Shown here in pieces: positions 1-15,000 of a stretch of DNA of 64,000 nucleotides. Source of the stretch: Dugong dugon (Eukaryota > Chordata > Mammalia > Sirenia > Dugongidae); NCBI GenBank assembly GCA_030035585.1, contig CM057471.1:94985819-95049818 (forward strand), read 5' to 3'. The notes under the pieces were generated by a model. That model was given only the letters and a program-made list of their open reading frames with translations. It did no database searches and was not told the origin of the DNA. A program made the translations under genes and the position numbers. Numbering within the stretch: position 1 is the first letter of the stretch; each line of letters opens with the position of its first letter.

Positions 1-10
1 CATGTTCTTC
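1..10 (-). CDS. KIF27: KIF27 window exon 13, first 10 nt only
   Basis: On the minus strand an acceptor ending tatctag (positions 11-17) is followed by GAA GAA CAT G at the very edge of the window. Joined to the previous exon this reads SPE-EEHV, exactly the continuation expected in KIF27. The rest of the exon lies outside. The short length lowers certainty, but the phase, sequence and splice site all agree. Confidence 0.8.
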
Positions 11-3000
11 CTAGATATAATACAATAGAAATCACTCATTTTAATTGAAGTAGTATAACTTGGACTCTGTCATATATGCAGATCTCACCAATGCTATTTA
101 AATCTAGTGGCCATTACCACTGTCTCTTCTACTCAGTTTTAAGAAAATAATGTTTATTCAGTGCTTGCTATGCTACATAAATGCACTGTATGTACATACA
201 TGTGTGGGTGTGTGTGTATGTAAAATATATAATCTCACTGAATCCTCATAGTAAACCTTCTGTAGTAAAATGGAGGAGGCAGAAGCTTAGATGGTTATGA
301 AATGCACCAAAGTCACACAGCAAATGCTGAATACATCCAATCCAAGGAATACTCGTGAACAAAGTCTCATTCACACATTTAGCAGTATTGTCATATATCT
401 CCCTTCTGTAGCGCCTAAAGTTCATATTATATATCAGTATTTCCACTGGGGAGATGTGGAGCCCCCCTCCCCACCCAGTGTCAAGGATCCCTCCCTGCCA
501 GGAGGGAAAGGAGGAACAGATTTAGAATGAGTTATTAAGAACTAGTAACCAGATGAGAGGCTCTGAGGAAAAAACACAAATATGGCATAAAAAAAAGTAG
601 TATTGATAGACATGATTTTGTAAGATTCCTATGAAATGTCATTACAGGGAAAATACAGGCATTCAAAATGGTGGCAGCATAACATTTTTTCATATACCAC
701 AGGAGATTTCCTTAGTAGAAAGAAAAATCTGAGGAATCCCTGCCACAGAAAAGTTAGCAGTTCTTTGAACTATCCAAATAACATGGTATTTTGGGGAATA
801 GAAATCTCTAGTGAGAAATTATTTCCAACTTGGTCACATAACTTGAGTCTTGGATATATGTTTCTGTACACCTATATATAATTGTTGAGGTCACCTAGAT
901 TTTAAGTTCCTTGAGGGAAGATTGTCCTATCCAAATTCAGAACCTTATTGCCTAGCACAGAACCTTATTGCCTAGCACAGTACATGAGTTTGAACTCAAT
1001 AAATGTCTGTTGAATAAGTTAACGAAGGAAAAGAATATTTTTGTATATCCTTGATTACATGACCCAAATATTTCTTTCCCCCCACAGCAAACCAAAGGAA
1101 AATAATGTTAATATTTCTTATCTACCTAAAGAATAGAGTGACTTCCAGAACTTTTTTCCTGGAAATTCAGGGAAAAGGTATCTGGGAGGTTCAACAGTAC
1201 TTATTTTAAAAGCCATTTTATAAAACCTCCTGAAAGAACCATTAAAAAAAAATGTTCAATAGCCATTCTCTTTCTCTGTGCAATCACTTAACCATCAAGA
1301 ACTTGATGACCTGATAATCACTCCATAGAGAACAAAATAATATTCATCTTAAGAAAAAAATCTAAATCCTGAAATGTTCTTAAGCGAATGGATAAGAGGA
1401 ACCACAAAATAAAAGTGAATTATCCAAAATACTTATTTGACTTTGAATGTACACTATGACTATATTTTACAAAAAGAAAAATAATGTAGAAAGAGTTTGG
1501 CTTTATACACGGCTGAGAAGAACTTGGTTATTAACTTACTTCCTATAGTTTGGGACTTAAGGAAGTACTCAGACAATAATAAGATACTGTGACCATAGAA
1601 TCCTGGGGATAGCCTGCTCCATTGAGGCTTCAGCATAGAAATGTTTGTGGTTTCCTCTATCCAGCAATAAGTGTGGATTGACAAGAGGAGTGTTGGGTGG
1701 CAATGTGGCAATGGGGAACAGTCCCAGCATGTAAAATGTGCCACAACACAAACCACAGATTATCAACAGCTGGCTCTATTTATTTATTTATTTATTATTA
1801 TTATTATTTATTATTATTATTATTATTATTATTTATTATTTATTATCTATTTATTATAGAGCATTGTTTTTCAAACATTAATGTGCACCGAGGATCTTGT
1901 TAAAATCCAGATTCTGATTCTGTAGGTCTGTGTGGGGCCTGAGACCACATTTCTCACAAGCTCCCAAATGATGCTGTTGCTACTGGACCAAAGACCACAC
2001 TATGAGTACCAAAAACCTAAAGCAAAGGCTGCAAACTTTTTGATCACACATCCTCATCAGTAAAAAACAAAAAAAAAGCTTTTGAGCAAGTACTCCATAT
2101 ATGTATATTTCTTTTCTGTAAATATTTCTTTACAAATTATATGTATATCCTAATCATAAAACATAAAATTGGATTTTTAAAAGATGACATAAACACAGTT
2201 ATAAGTTCTTATATTTTCTTCCTGTACCCCACTTACCAGGCAACTGCTCTGTATTACTAGAAAAATGGAGTTCAGGTATCTTTTTTTAGTTTCTAGGTCT
2301 TAGAGAAAAGGAGGTAATTTATATTAAATTGTTGGGTGATCCTCTACTAGAAGAGTGGTCTGAAATCTTTTATTAATGCTCCCCATAAAGTAATGCAATT
2401 AGGAAAATAATTTATTTTGTAAAGAGAAAATAATTTTAAGTTTAAAGAAATCAAAACAGTGTAACATTCCCCCTAGATTTTATTGATGTCTTGTATCACA
2501 TTAGCATCTCATGTTCCCAATCATCTACTATTGGCAGATCTGTTGAGGAACAGTAATCTTGGCTTTTAAAAAATGGTGCAAGCAGAGCTCACTTCAGAGC
2601 TACACGAAGAACCAACCATGCGGAGAAGGGTGCATAGGGGCTCACACGGACTCGGTGGAACCCCACCGACTACAGGCGGCTCATCAGTGCCTCAAACCAA
2701 TCCTGAAGGGCTGCAGAATAGGTATCAGGCATCATGCTATAATTATTTCACAACAAACTCCCAAATGTTTTTACTTATAGACTCCCATATGAAATAGAAA
2801 CTTAAATGTTCTTTGATGATAATAATGGATCCTCTAACTTTTCTGCAAACATAATTTGCTCATTCCCATCTCTACGGCTTTTAAAACGACGTTCTACCTA
2901 ACACGGGCTTTTTTCTTATATCTGCCAGTACATACCATGTTATTCATAATCCAGCTCAAGACTCCAACCCACTGAGGCTTCTTTGACAAATATTACCCCT

Positions 3001-6000
3001 AAATGGTCACTGAATTGCTTCCTATACATACTGTGAAAAGTATAACTTTATTACATTATTGGTAACGTGCTTTTCTATGTTTCTCAGGGTTTAGTGTTTT
3101 CTTATGTTTCTGTCTCTTCTCCCCAGATAGAGTATGATTTCTCAAGGGAAGAATAATGTTTTCTACTTTTTTATTTCTTCTCTAAGACCCAGTCACAGTC
3201 TTGGGCAGGCAGGAATTCCTTAAACATTTGTAAGTCTTAGGTTCTCGTACCTTCAAATCTACAAGCTTGGAGCTCCAATTTAACAACCTCAGGAGGACAG
3301 CCTGCCTCTGTGAGCCCCTACACAACTACCCAAATTATAGAACAGGGCAGTGTAGGTTTATCATGGTCCTTCAGCTGCCACTTAGCCCCCAATAAGGTTG
3401 GTCTTCAGTGCCTTTCACCAAGTCAATAAGCATAATCTCATCTCATGCTATCCTTTCTCCTGTTCCTTCTTAACCAGCCTCCTTAACTTCTCTCACTTGC
3501 TCCAGTCTAAAACATCACAAGATTCAGTAAGGTGTATGATGTCCAGCTATCTATCTTCTCTCAGTAATTTCCCTTGCTTTTAATAACAACAGGACATCAA
3601 CAATAAATATCTGCAGAGAAAATTCAGGCATAAAAATTCACCTTTGTCTGACAAAGTAAGACACAAGTATTGCTGCCAGCTGAATTAAAATTTTGAAAAA
3701 AGACACCAAAGCCTGGGGCGATTCAATAGCCAATAAACGAATCATCTTTTACATAATCGTTTTTTTTTTTCCAAAGGTAAGAGGAGCTATATACTCCCCT
3801 AAATGAAAAATATTTACAACTAAAAGGTATTTTATCGGGATTTGAATTTTGTGTGTATTGGCTGGACACAGTGTGGAACATGATCATGAACACTGGGCCT
3901 TTCTCAGTCAAGATTCCATGAAAGAATTAACCCTTAATGTCCTAAGCATCCACTGGATGTAATGAATTACCTAGTATTATTTAAGGAAGATGCAGAGAGA
4001 GAAGTGAGGTGCCATCCTTTGGAAGAACTGAGAAAATAGTCCCTCCAATCATTTTCTGTGTTCTGTGATTTCAGCTGAGAAACCCTGGTTGAGAAAGACC
4101 ATACTTAAAGGATGTGTCAATCCCCCAACCCCTGGTAGTGCCAGGAAGAGGCCATGTTCACGGACAGCTATGTGAGGACATCACAGTCAGACATGTTTAA
4201 TTGGCATCAAACAGGCGCCAGGAGAACTCATGACATTTGAAGAAGTCTCAATGAAACAAAGTTTTCCAGATTGATCGATCACTTTTATGTTTATGTGACA
4301 AAGACCAAGGAAATCATCCAAGTGATCCATCATACAGCACTTCCAGTTCCAAAGAATACTGACTTACTTCAGGCGACAGCACTCTACCAGTTTTAAGTTT
4401 CTCATCCACACTCTTTCTTCGTCTATGTAACTGATCCTTTTCCTTCTGGAGGGCTTGAACTTGTTCGGAAATCTCGATTTTCTCCTCAGCTGTGCTTCTC
4501 TGGAGCTGCACATTTTTTTCAGACAACTCTTGGTCCAACAAGTTCAGGCGAGTTGATATTTTTAAACTATCTTTGTTTAAGGCCTAAAAAGACAAACCCA
4601 CCAGATACCGAAAAAAAGTTATTAGAAAGCCGGACAGTGTATAAAGTAGGAAACACATAGAGAAAATTACTAAATGAATATATTTTTAGCTTCTACATTA
4701 TTTTCTCCCATGGAATTTTTCTTTTTGGTTCATTTTATAAAATCTTAAGTTGAATGCCTTTTTTTTAAAAAAAAAAGTAGGTTCAAAATATGAATTTACT
4801 ACCAATTATTGCTTTGGCCATGCTAGACCACACAGCATAGGTTTTGAGAGGTAGTATTTTTCTTTTTCATTATTTTCTATATTGAACTCTTCCTTGGCAT
4901 TTAAAATTCCCTAGAGATTGAAATTTGGTTTGCTGTTTCAACATATCATTTGTTTCTATTTTTTATCTCATTCTGGTCAGAAAATATGGCCATTTAGATT
5001 TGTCAAGATCTTCATTATTTCCCAATTTAAGATCATTTTTTTTAAGAATTTATTTTTGTCAAAGTAATTACATGAATATGCTACTAAAAGGTGTATAATA
5101 AAAAACAACAGTCCCCTACCCCACACTTGAATCTTATTCCCCAGAAACAACTTCTTAGCTATTTCTTCTCATTTTTATGTCCATGTTTCTAAATAACATT
5201 ATCAATTTTAGATATTGTCCTATTGACTGTTCATTATGGAAGATAAGGATTTAGCACTCTTATACTTCCTCTTCTCTATTTCTCCTCCTTTCCCCTCCTT
5301 CCATTTCTCAATATGTTATATGAGAACTTTTAGTTAAATCAACATTCAGTTAATTATGACTATATGAATGTTGTGCATACCTGAGCTCTCTCGCCAACAG
5401 AACTATAAAATTCCTTTCAGCTATTTTTTCACTTAATCAAATTCATCAGGAAATCTTTTCATTTCATTTTTTTTTTCTGGAAACATTCTGCCTAAAGCCT
5501 CCATCCTCCTGCTGCAGACTAAACCTGCTGTCCTGGGATATCCTTTTGCTATTAACCTGGAAATTTCCATGCTAGATCACATTTTCAGGTTCCTGAGTCT
5601 TCCTTTTCCATGGTTTATGCCCTCATTTTTGTGGAGTACATCCTGAGACAAGCTAGAGGGGAGATAATTTTTTTGGGCCAAAAATGTCCTTATTCTACCC
5701 TTATATTTGATTGAGAGTTTGGGTAAGAAAAGAATTCTTGATTCGAAATCATGTATTCATGAGTTTGAAGATTGCTCCAGATCTTTTAACTTCTAATGAA
5801 GGTTTGAGAAGTCCAACGCCATTCTGATTCTTGAGATTTATAAGGGTCTTTTCTATCTGGAAGCTTTCAGAATCTTTTTTTCCTCATACTTCACAGTGAT
5901 ATGCTTTGGGCACTCATTTTGCTGGGCCCTTGATGGACTATTTCAATCTAGAGTCTCATGTCTTCAGTGTTGGGGAGATTTCTTATGTCTTTCATAATCT

Positions 6001-9000
6001 CCCGTTTTCTCTGTTGTATCTTTCTGGAATTCTTATTACTTGGATATTGAGTTTCCTGGTTTACCTGCTGATTTTCTTTCTCCTATTTCTATTAAGTCAT
6101 CTTTTTATTTACTTCCTGGGATATTTCCTCCACTTTATCCTCCAACCCCTTTAATTTCCAAGAGTCTGTTCACATTTTTAGTAACATACAACTCTTGTTT
6201 TATGGAGAAAGTACCATCTTTTACCACACTGAGGATATTAACTTTTTTTGAAGTTTTTTCTGCCTCTTGTTCTCTCTCTAATTTCTCTGAGCTCCATTTT
6301 CCTTTTGGTCTCTGTCTTTAAAGTTAGTGGCACTCCTCAACTGTCCATTCACACTTAAGAGTCACACTTAAGAAAGCTGATAAGAAGCCGTGTGTGGGAG
6401 TGAGATTTGTCAACAGTGGGCTTTACCATAGGCTATGCCAAGGATTCAGCCACTTAGTTTTTTAAGTATTTGTCTTTTCCCAGAGGTTGTTTTGGAGAAC
6501 AATCTCCTGCTGAGAAGTACAAGGCTGGCTGCCAGCATTCTGGGATCCAGGTAGGGATTAGGAAATGGACGTCTCAGGTTTCACGTGTAGACTTTCACTC
6601 ATTCTGTCTGGAGGATTTTGGCTTACCCCTACCCTCTACTGTGCCTTGTTCGATTCTTCATAAAATAAATCATCTTGTCCCAGAATGAGAAAAGGATAAT
6701 TTCCTGACTATGCCCTGTTTTCATCCTTATGCTTCACCTTTGTCTTCTGAAAATCTTGGTCCCTTCATTTCTGAGTCTTTTTGATGTTATATGAATTGTT
6801 GCTGTTGTTAGGTGCTGTTGAGTTGGTTCTGACTCATAGTGACCCTGGGTACAACAGAACAAAACGCTGCTTACTCCTGCACCACCCTCACAATCGTTGT
6901 TACGCTTGAGCCCATTGCTGCAGCCACTGTGTCAATCCATCTCATTGAGGATCTTCCTCTTTTTTGCTGACCCTCTACCAAGCATGATGTCCTTCTCCAG
7001 GGACTGGTCCCTCCTGATAACATGTCCACAGCACATGAGATGAAGTCTTGCCATCCTTGCTTCCAAGGAGCACTCTGGCTGTCCTTCCAAGACTTGTATC
7101 TGATTAAAGCTGTTATTGAACAATTTTTTTTAAAAATAAAAGCTAAACCTTGACTCTCATTAGTATCCCTCTGCAGGCGCTTGGATTTCAGCTTCTTCTG
7201 TTCTGCTAACTCAGTAACCATTCATCTATTTGCTTTTCATCTTACAAACATGTTTGTGTAATCTTTTGTCTTCTGTGTCTCTCCTCTACTGCTCTTTCCT
7301 TTTATGGACTTAGAGCTTTTCCTTTATTGAGATATAACTCACATACCATACAATCCACCTATGTAAAGTATACAATTCCATAGTTTTTGGTATAGTCACT
7401 GAGTTATGCAACCATCACCATAATAAATTTTAGAACATTTTCATCATCCCAAAAAGAAACCCTGTACCCATTAGCAGTCATTTCCCTTGCTCTCTCACCT
7501 CCCCATCCCTGCTCTTCCCCCAGCCCTGTTACCGTTGAGTAGATTCCGACTCATAGCGACCCTATAGGACAGAGTAGAAATGCCCCATAGGTTTCCAAGG
7601 AGAGGCTGGTGGATTCAAACTGTCAGCCTTTTGGTTAGCCATCAAGCTCTTAACCACTGCACCACCCAGGCTGAGTAATCTCTAGTCTACTTTCTGTTTT
7701 TATGGAATTGCCTATTCTAGAATTTTTATATAAATGGAATCATATAATCCGGTCTTTTGTGACTGGATTTTTTCACTTAGCATAATGTTTTCGAGGATCA
7801 TCCATGTTGTAGCATGTATAAGAACTTGATTCCTTTTTATTGCCAAATAATATTCCATTGTAAGGATATACCAGTTTTTATTTATCCATTCATTAGTTGA
7901 TGGACATTTACGTTATTTCCATTTTTGGCTATTATGAATAATGCTGCTATGAACACTTGTGTACAAGTTTTTATGTGGGCATATGTTTTCATCTGTCTTG
8001 GGTATATACCTAGGAATGGAATTGCTGCATCATATGGTAACTCTGTGTTTAATCTTTTGAGAACTGCCAGATAGTTTTTCAAAGCAGCTATACCATTCTA
8101 CATTCCCACCAGCAGGGTAGGACAGTTCCAATTCCTCTTTATCCTCACCGACACTTGTTATTATCTGTCTTTTTTATTATAGCCATCGTAGTGAGTGTGA
8201 AGAGGTATCTCATTATGGTTTTGATTTGCATTTCCCTAATGACTAATGGTGTTGAGCATCTTTTCATGGGCTAATTGGCAATTTATATATCTTCTTTTGA
8301 GAAATGTCTATTCAAATCCTTTGCCCATGTTTTAAATTGGATTGTCTTTTTATTATTGAGTTGTACATTCTAGATAGAAGTCCCTTATCAGATATATGAT
8401 TTGCAAATATTTTCTCTCATTCTGTGGGTTATCTTTTCACTTTCTTGATGATATCCTTTGCATCACAAAAGTTTTTAATTTTGAAGAAGTCTAATTTATC
8501 TCTTTTTGTTGTTGCTGTTTGTGCCTTTGGTGTGTTAGCCAAGAAATCGTTGCCTAAACCCAAGGTCATGAAGATTTACGTGTATGTTTTAGCTTTTACA
8601 TTTAGGTCTTTGACGTATTTTGAGTTATATGGTATGAATATAGCTTTTATATTCCTTTACTATCAATTTAGTGGGGTTCAAGAGGAAGCAGAAAAAATAT
8701 ACACGTGTTCAGTCCATTGTGTTCCTTTTCTGAAATGCTTAAGACTACGTCTTATGAATTTATCCAACACTGAAAAAGATGTAATCTTTTTGTGTCGTTT
8801 ATTCAAAAAGAGGTAACCTAGTAAGCCTTAAGGATAACAATCGCAAGTTCCTCTTCTGTTTCATTAAAACAATGTTCAAAGACTTTTGCTTTGTTCTACT
8901 ACTGCACTCTCTACTTATCTCAGTATGTTCTTGCTTCCTAGATATTACATCTCCTTGAAACTAGAAAACATTCTTTTTATCTATGTCATGAAGTAAATGT

Positions 9001-12000
9001 ATTTCAGGGGAAAGATTTTCCTCTTCATTCTATTTTCTTTTTTCCTTCTTCCTTTGGGATGTAGAGTGTATCACAAAGGTCCCAGGTAATTTTCTTCTGC
9101 TTACTCACTTGAGGTTTTGGTTTGTTGATCTCCTTTGCTGTCATTTACATGTTTTGAGGAGCTTTTAAAACTTGGTCCCCAACTTGGTCCCAGTTTGAGC
9201 AAGCTACCTGGATATAGCAACAATAACTAACTCAGAGGGTCTGCCCTCAACTTTATACCCAGCGACCTGTTGCTAATAGATATTTCTATGTGGCTGGGGA
9301 ATGGAAAACAGAAGTAAGTACAGGTCTCCACCCCTGTATACCTGTTACACTGAGATGGAAAGGTTAAGAACACACACTCTTATATCCTAGTGGTCTAGAT
9401 GCTGGCTGAAAGGTTTAAGTCTGATAGAGGGGCAGGTCACTGATCCGCTCTCTGCTCCATCACTGAATGCACAGACTGATCCCAGACCCAAGGCCTGAGG
9501 GAGGCAAAAGCTAACCAAGTCTAGGACAAGCCAGGTTCTTTTTTAGATGCTGTTGTTGCAGCTGAAAATCTCCTGTTTTAAAAATATTTATAGATATAGC
9601 CAAAAAAGTAGTCCCTGGCCCTTCTACTCTCTCCCTAATCATTCCTGTTTCAATACTTGAAATCAAGGCAAACTCCTTCACATGACCATTCTTTGACTGG
9701 CTCCTAAAATCCAAGTCTTCCAGCAAACATTTTTGTAATGGCCCCCAAAAGTCTTTATAATTTAAAAAAATAAATTTTCATCACACAAAATCTTTCTTTT
9801 AGCCCCTAATTTTGAATAAGAGTGATGGCTAGGTATTTTTCAAATTATCAATGTTCACTATAAAGCATCAAATACTACAATTTATTAAAAATGTCCTTTA
9901 AAGTTACTGTTGAATCAGCAAATACTCCATTATACATCTGTGTACAATTAAAAAAAAAAATCACATCAATTTTTCCACCATGTGAAACCAGCAATGTTAT
10001 TTCCAGATCCATCCTTTTTGAAATTAAATTTAGCTCAGTTTTTCAATTTGCTGAGAACCAAAAAAAAAAAAATTAATAAATAAATCATACCTGCAGAACC
10101 CTGAACATTTAACTTCAAAAGTGAAATAAATTTTAGTGGTAAAAAATTGAGTCATTTGATGAGCAGTAATAAGCAAAATACACTGAAAACCAGAAGAATT
10201 TTCTTTTAGTTTCTAACTTTACAACAGTTTGATTTACTTCTTAGAAACTAAAATCCTATAGTTTATATGGCTTACAACCATAAAAAAACCAAACTCATTT
10301 CCACTGAGTCGATTCTGACTCATAGCAACCCTATAGGACAGAGTAGAACTGCTCCAAAGGGTTTCCAAGGCTGTAATCTTTATGGAAGCAGACTGCCACA
10401 TCTTCCTCCCGATGAGCAGCTGGTGGGTTCAAACTGCCAACATTCTGACTAGCAGCTGAGCACTTAACCACCACACCACCAGGGCTCCTTTACAACCATA
10501 GACTAGTATTAAGTAGAATACCTGACTAGAGCTCAGCTTCTTATTTTGCAAGTGGCTCTTCTCCTGTAATAGGGCCTCCTTCTTAGAAACGATGGCCTCC
10601 CGTTTCTTTAAGTCTTCTTCCAGCTCCTCTAATTCTTGGCGCTGGTTCAGAACTTTTTCGACTTCTTCATCTAACCATTTCTTTTGCTCATCCAATTTCT
10701 ACATTAACATTCCAAAGAAATGCAATCATTTGTTTTTTCTTCTGCCATAAAATTTGTATGATAATAATATAACTTCAGATTGTCTGAAACATCTGAAACG
10801 ATCATTTAGAATCTATCAGCAAGAATAAGAAATCAGTGTTCCTATCTGAACCTTTTGAGATAAGTGGTTCCAGTTAACGTGCTGCAGTGTTGTTTTATAA
10901 GGAATTAAAATTTACTTCTCAAATATGTTAAAGAGCCTGGGATTTCTTAACTTGACAAAGAAAGGGCTGACAGTTTTCTTTACAATAGACAGTTTTCTAT
11001 TAAGAGTTGGTCCTCAAAAGATCTTTTTCTCTGTTGCAGCACTTAGACTGCTGGTTGCTCTATCAGTCTGTCTCCTGCACTTGAACTCTTTGATTGAGTG
11101 CTGGGGCTGTGCCTTTCATCTGTCTATCTCCAATGCCTAGTATACTGTCTGGCCCACGGTTGGTACTCCATAAAACATTAAATGAATCAGTGAATGAATG
11201 CCTGATTCAATCAATCAATAAAGTGAATAAAGGAATACACACAATGGGAGACCTAGATGATGGAGCATGGAAATACAATCTGCATTGTTGCTTGTGAACA
11301 TCAAATAATTATAAAATAAATACAGCTGGAAAGATCTCCAAATTAAACATCTTACTACTCGTTTGAATTAAGGATACCCAGAAATAAGTACAAACGAATA
11401 TGAATAAAATAGGAATGTCCAAGATAAATGCTACTGAGCACATATGCACTATGAACATAGTTAATGAGGCAATGCCACCAAAACAAATAATAGAAAAAGA
11501 AACCAACATGTTAATTATTTCCAGATCTTCCCAAACCTGATGATAACACTTCCTAGAACACTGTATTAATACAGTGGGATACTTAATATGCACGAGAAAA
11601 AGAGAGCAAAGTGGCCAAGGCCAAAAGGATCCAAAGCTATGCAATCTTCCATCCAGACCTAGATAGTATGGTTCTATGAGCACCATCGCGTCCAAATAAC
11701 ATGGAAGCCTAAAATACTATCTCTACAATTATTAGGAAGAGAGAGGATATCCCAAAGCAACTATAGAAATACTTCAGTTTTGTTATATTCAGCTGTCCCT
11801 TAGGAATTCATATAGGAAGCCTATGAAGTCTAGCAATTAATTCAAACATATTCTACAAACATTCCTTGACTGGGGACTGTGCTGAATGGGGTTTGAAAGA
11901 CGAATAAGACATCCTTTGTAATTTCTATTCTACCGCGGGAGATAGACACAGAACCCAAGTAATTATTGACTTTTGATGATAAATGCTGTATACAGCTGCC

Positions 12001-15000
12001 TTAGTCATCTAGTGCTGCTATAACGCAAATACCATAAGTGGATGGCTTTAACAAAGAGAAATCTATTCTCTCATAGTCCAAGAAGCTAGAAGTCCGAATT
12101 CAGGATGACAGCTCCAGGGGAAGGCTTTCTCTGTGTTGGCTCTGGGATAAGGTCCTTGTCATCAATCTGACCCCAGTCTAGGAACTCAGAGTAGGGACCC
12201 TGGGTTCAAAGGATGCACTGTGCTCCCAGTGCTTCTTTCTTGGTGGTATGAGGTTCTCCTGTCTCCCTGCTTGCTTCTATCTTTAATATCTCAAAAGAGA
12301 CTGATTCAAGACACAACCTAATCTTGAAGATTGAGTCCTGTCTCATCAACATAACTGCCTCAAGTCCTGCCTCATTAACATCATAGAGATAGGATTCACA
12401 ACACATAGGAAAATCACATCAGATGACAAAATGGACAGTCACAACAATACTGGAAATTATGGCCTAGCCAAGTTGACAAACATTTTGGGGACACAATCCA
12501 TAACAACAGCTAACTCCAACGTGCTATGTAAGCCAAAATGAAGGGACAAATTAGTTTGGCCTCCAAAAGAGGAGAAATGTCAGTGCCAGCCTCACAGAGG
12601 AGGTAATATTTCAGCTGTGCTTTGAGGAGTGGATAGGTATCTGCTAATGTAATACAACTTTTAAAAGAAAATGGTAAATAAATGGATTTTTCTGCATTTG
12701 ATATAATAAAGGTTATCATTTGTACAGTTCAGTATATCTTAGTAACTTTTCTGAAAAAGTCTTATGTTCTTTCCCTTTTTATAAAAATAGTCTGTAATAC
12801 ACAGTTCCAATTTTAAATACTTTCTTCTCACAAAGGAGCTTCATATCAAATCTATGTCCCATTATAAGATCTTTGGATACTCATTTGATTAACTTATAGT
12901 CTTACCCTTGTTTATAGTCAAATTTTGGAAAATGATTTTGTTTGCAACATTAAAAGCAAATGAAGTTGTTTTAAAAAAATTTTTTTTAAAACCCAACACA
13001 GCCAGTGCAAGCTGCAGAAATCTTTTTATCACTGCATTAATTTAAAATTCAGGTCCTTAACATTTTGAAAAGCGGGTCTCACTATTCTGTGCATTCCTGT
13101 TCCCTTCCTCTTCACACACCATTTCCACCCCAGAAATGTTATTACCTTGCAGCTTGGAATGTCAGAAAGAGGGCTTATAACCAATTTCTAAAATATACCA
13201 GTGAAATAAATAACAGGAAATACATCCATGTCCTAAACTTCACTATTAAAGTATAATATATAAAGTTTAAGAAGAGAGAATAAATTTTTCAGCATTAAGG
13301 TAAATGTATTTTCCGTTTGATTGTAGTTAAAATTTTAAGTATGGTATTTTTCTTTCAGTAAGATTTTTATAATTGCCATTTTGAATACACATAAAATTAA
13401 AATTTTTAGTTTCTTTGAACCTATTTTTGGATTATGAATTTTTATTTTTTAAATGTGGTACTAAAATAATAATTCTTTAACATATATGGTGCATAGACAA
13501 TTTGGTTATATTTTAATGAAGAGGCAGAATTTCTAGAAATATACTTGTTTCCATGGCAATAAACTAGCCTTTATATAGGAATAAATACAATCTAATGAGC
13601 ATGGATTTCGTGTTCACATTCCACAACAACATTAAAATAAGCCCCTGTCTTCTGAAATAAGAATACAGCACATTTCTAGATAAGAAAGTAATTTTTTAAT
13701 AACAGAAAAGTTTCAGAAAAAATATTAGAAATTTTGCACTCAAGTGGAAAAAATCCAGTGTTTGAGGGTTTTTATTGAGAACCTACCACTTTTTAACCTC
13801 TATTTAGACAATCTTCAGATTATTTAAAAAAAAAAAAAAAAAAACCAACAACATCTCAGGAAACAGTACATAGAATTAACAAACCTGGAGCTGGTCTACA
13901 CTTCCAAATGATCCTTTCCTCCTTTTCATATTAAATTCATCAAGGTCCTCAGCTTTCAGTTTTAGACCTTGTTCCTGTTCTGTTTTTAACTGTAGTTCCT
14001 ATAGAAAAAGAAACAAAAACACCTTATTGCCTTACTAACTTGCTATCACTAAATATTCATGCAGATAATCATTTTCTTTTTTAAGTGTAATAAACTTGGT
14101 AATCATTTTCTTAACATTTACTTTTAGTTGCAAAAAGAATGAAAATTAGTATATGAGTATTGGAGTATTTGAGAAGAAAAAAATATTAGCCCCTCACTGG
14201 AAGCTATAAACTCAAATGGCAAAAATCAGGGTTTACTAACAAAACTGGGTGTTTTCTTCATTCTTTTTCAGTGTTACAAGTTAACATAAAAGTACGCATT
14301 TGAAAATTATAAATGTGCTTTTCTCTTCTGCCTTTCTGAGCTCATTACCTTCACAATCAGCTCATTACCTTCACCCATCTGCCTTGGGGATATTAGAATT
14401 TATTACAGTAGAAATACAAAAAGAATATTTCTGGCATTCAAAAGTGGGATTTTGCAACTTGAGAGTAGCTGTGCAAGGCAGATCATGGTCCCTTGAAGAC
14501 TACTTTCCAAATTCCTTTAGCGTCCATCCACATTTTAAGAGTCAAGTAAAGAGGCCCAGTGCTCACAGTGCTCTCCTGGGGTATAGAGAAGATGCCATTG
14601 TCCACCATTAAAGCCTAGCAGGAATCAGGAGGAAGGTCATGAATCAATGTGGGCAAGTCCACGTACTACCTGTTATTGTTCCATGATAGTACGTACAGAA
14701 ACCGGAAGTGTTTAGAAACTTTTGTAGCCAACTGAAAAAATAAATCTTATTTCTGTTGAATCTAACAATAAAAAAATTGGGCTTTTATTTGAATATTTTC
14801 ATTTTTTATTTCATCCTTCTACTAATTCATTTTTTACAGAGTATTGCACTATGACAAATTAGTAATATAAGCAAAACTGTACCTTCTCCACAGATCACTT
14901 CAGAAGCACTCATACAAAGGAAGTAAAAGAAAAGCCTATCACTTTCCATCCCTGAGAATGGTAGAAAGGAGAAAAGAGACAGTAAGAAAGATGTGTGTTC

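Noticed and set aside
2559..2797. GC-richer frames at 2.6 kb as a small gene
   Set aside because: Two overlapping frames compete, no homology is recognised, and no splice or polyadenylation context supports either.
11309..11695. 128-codon minus-strand frame with hydrophobic stretches
   Set aside because: It has no recognisable family, codon pattern or splice context, and looks like a chance frame in AT-rich intron.
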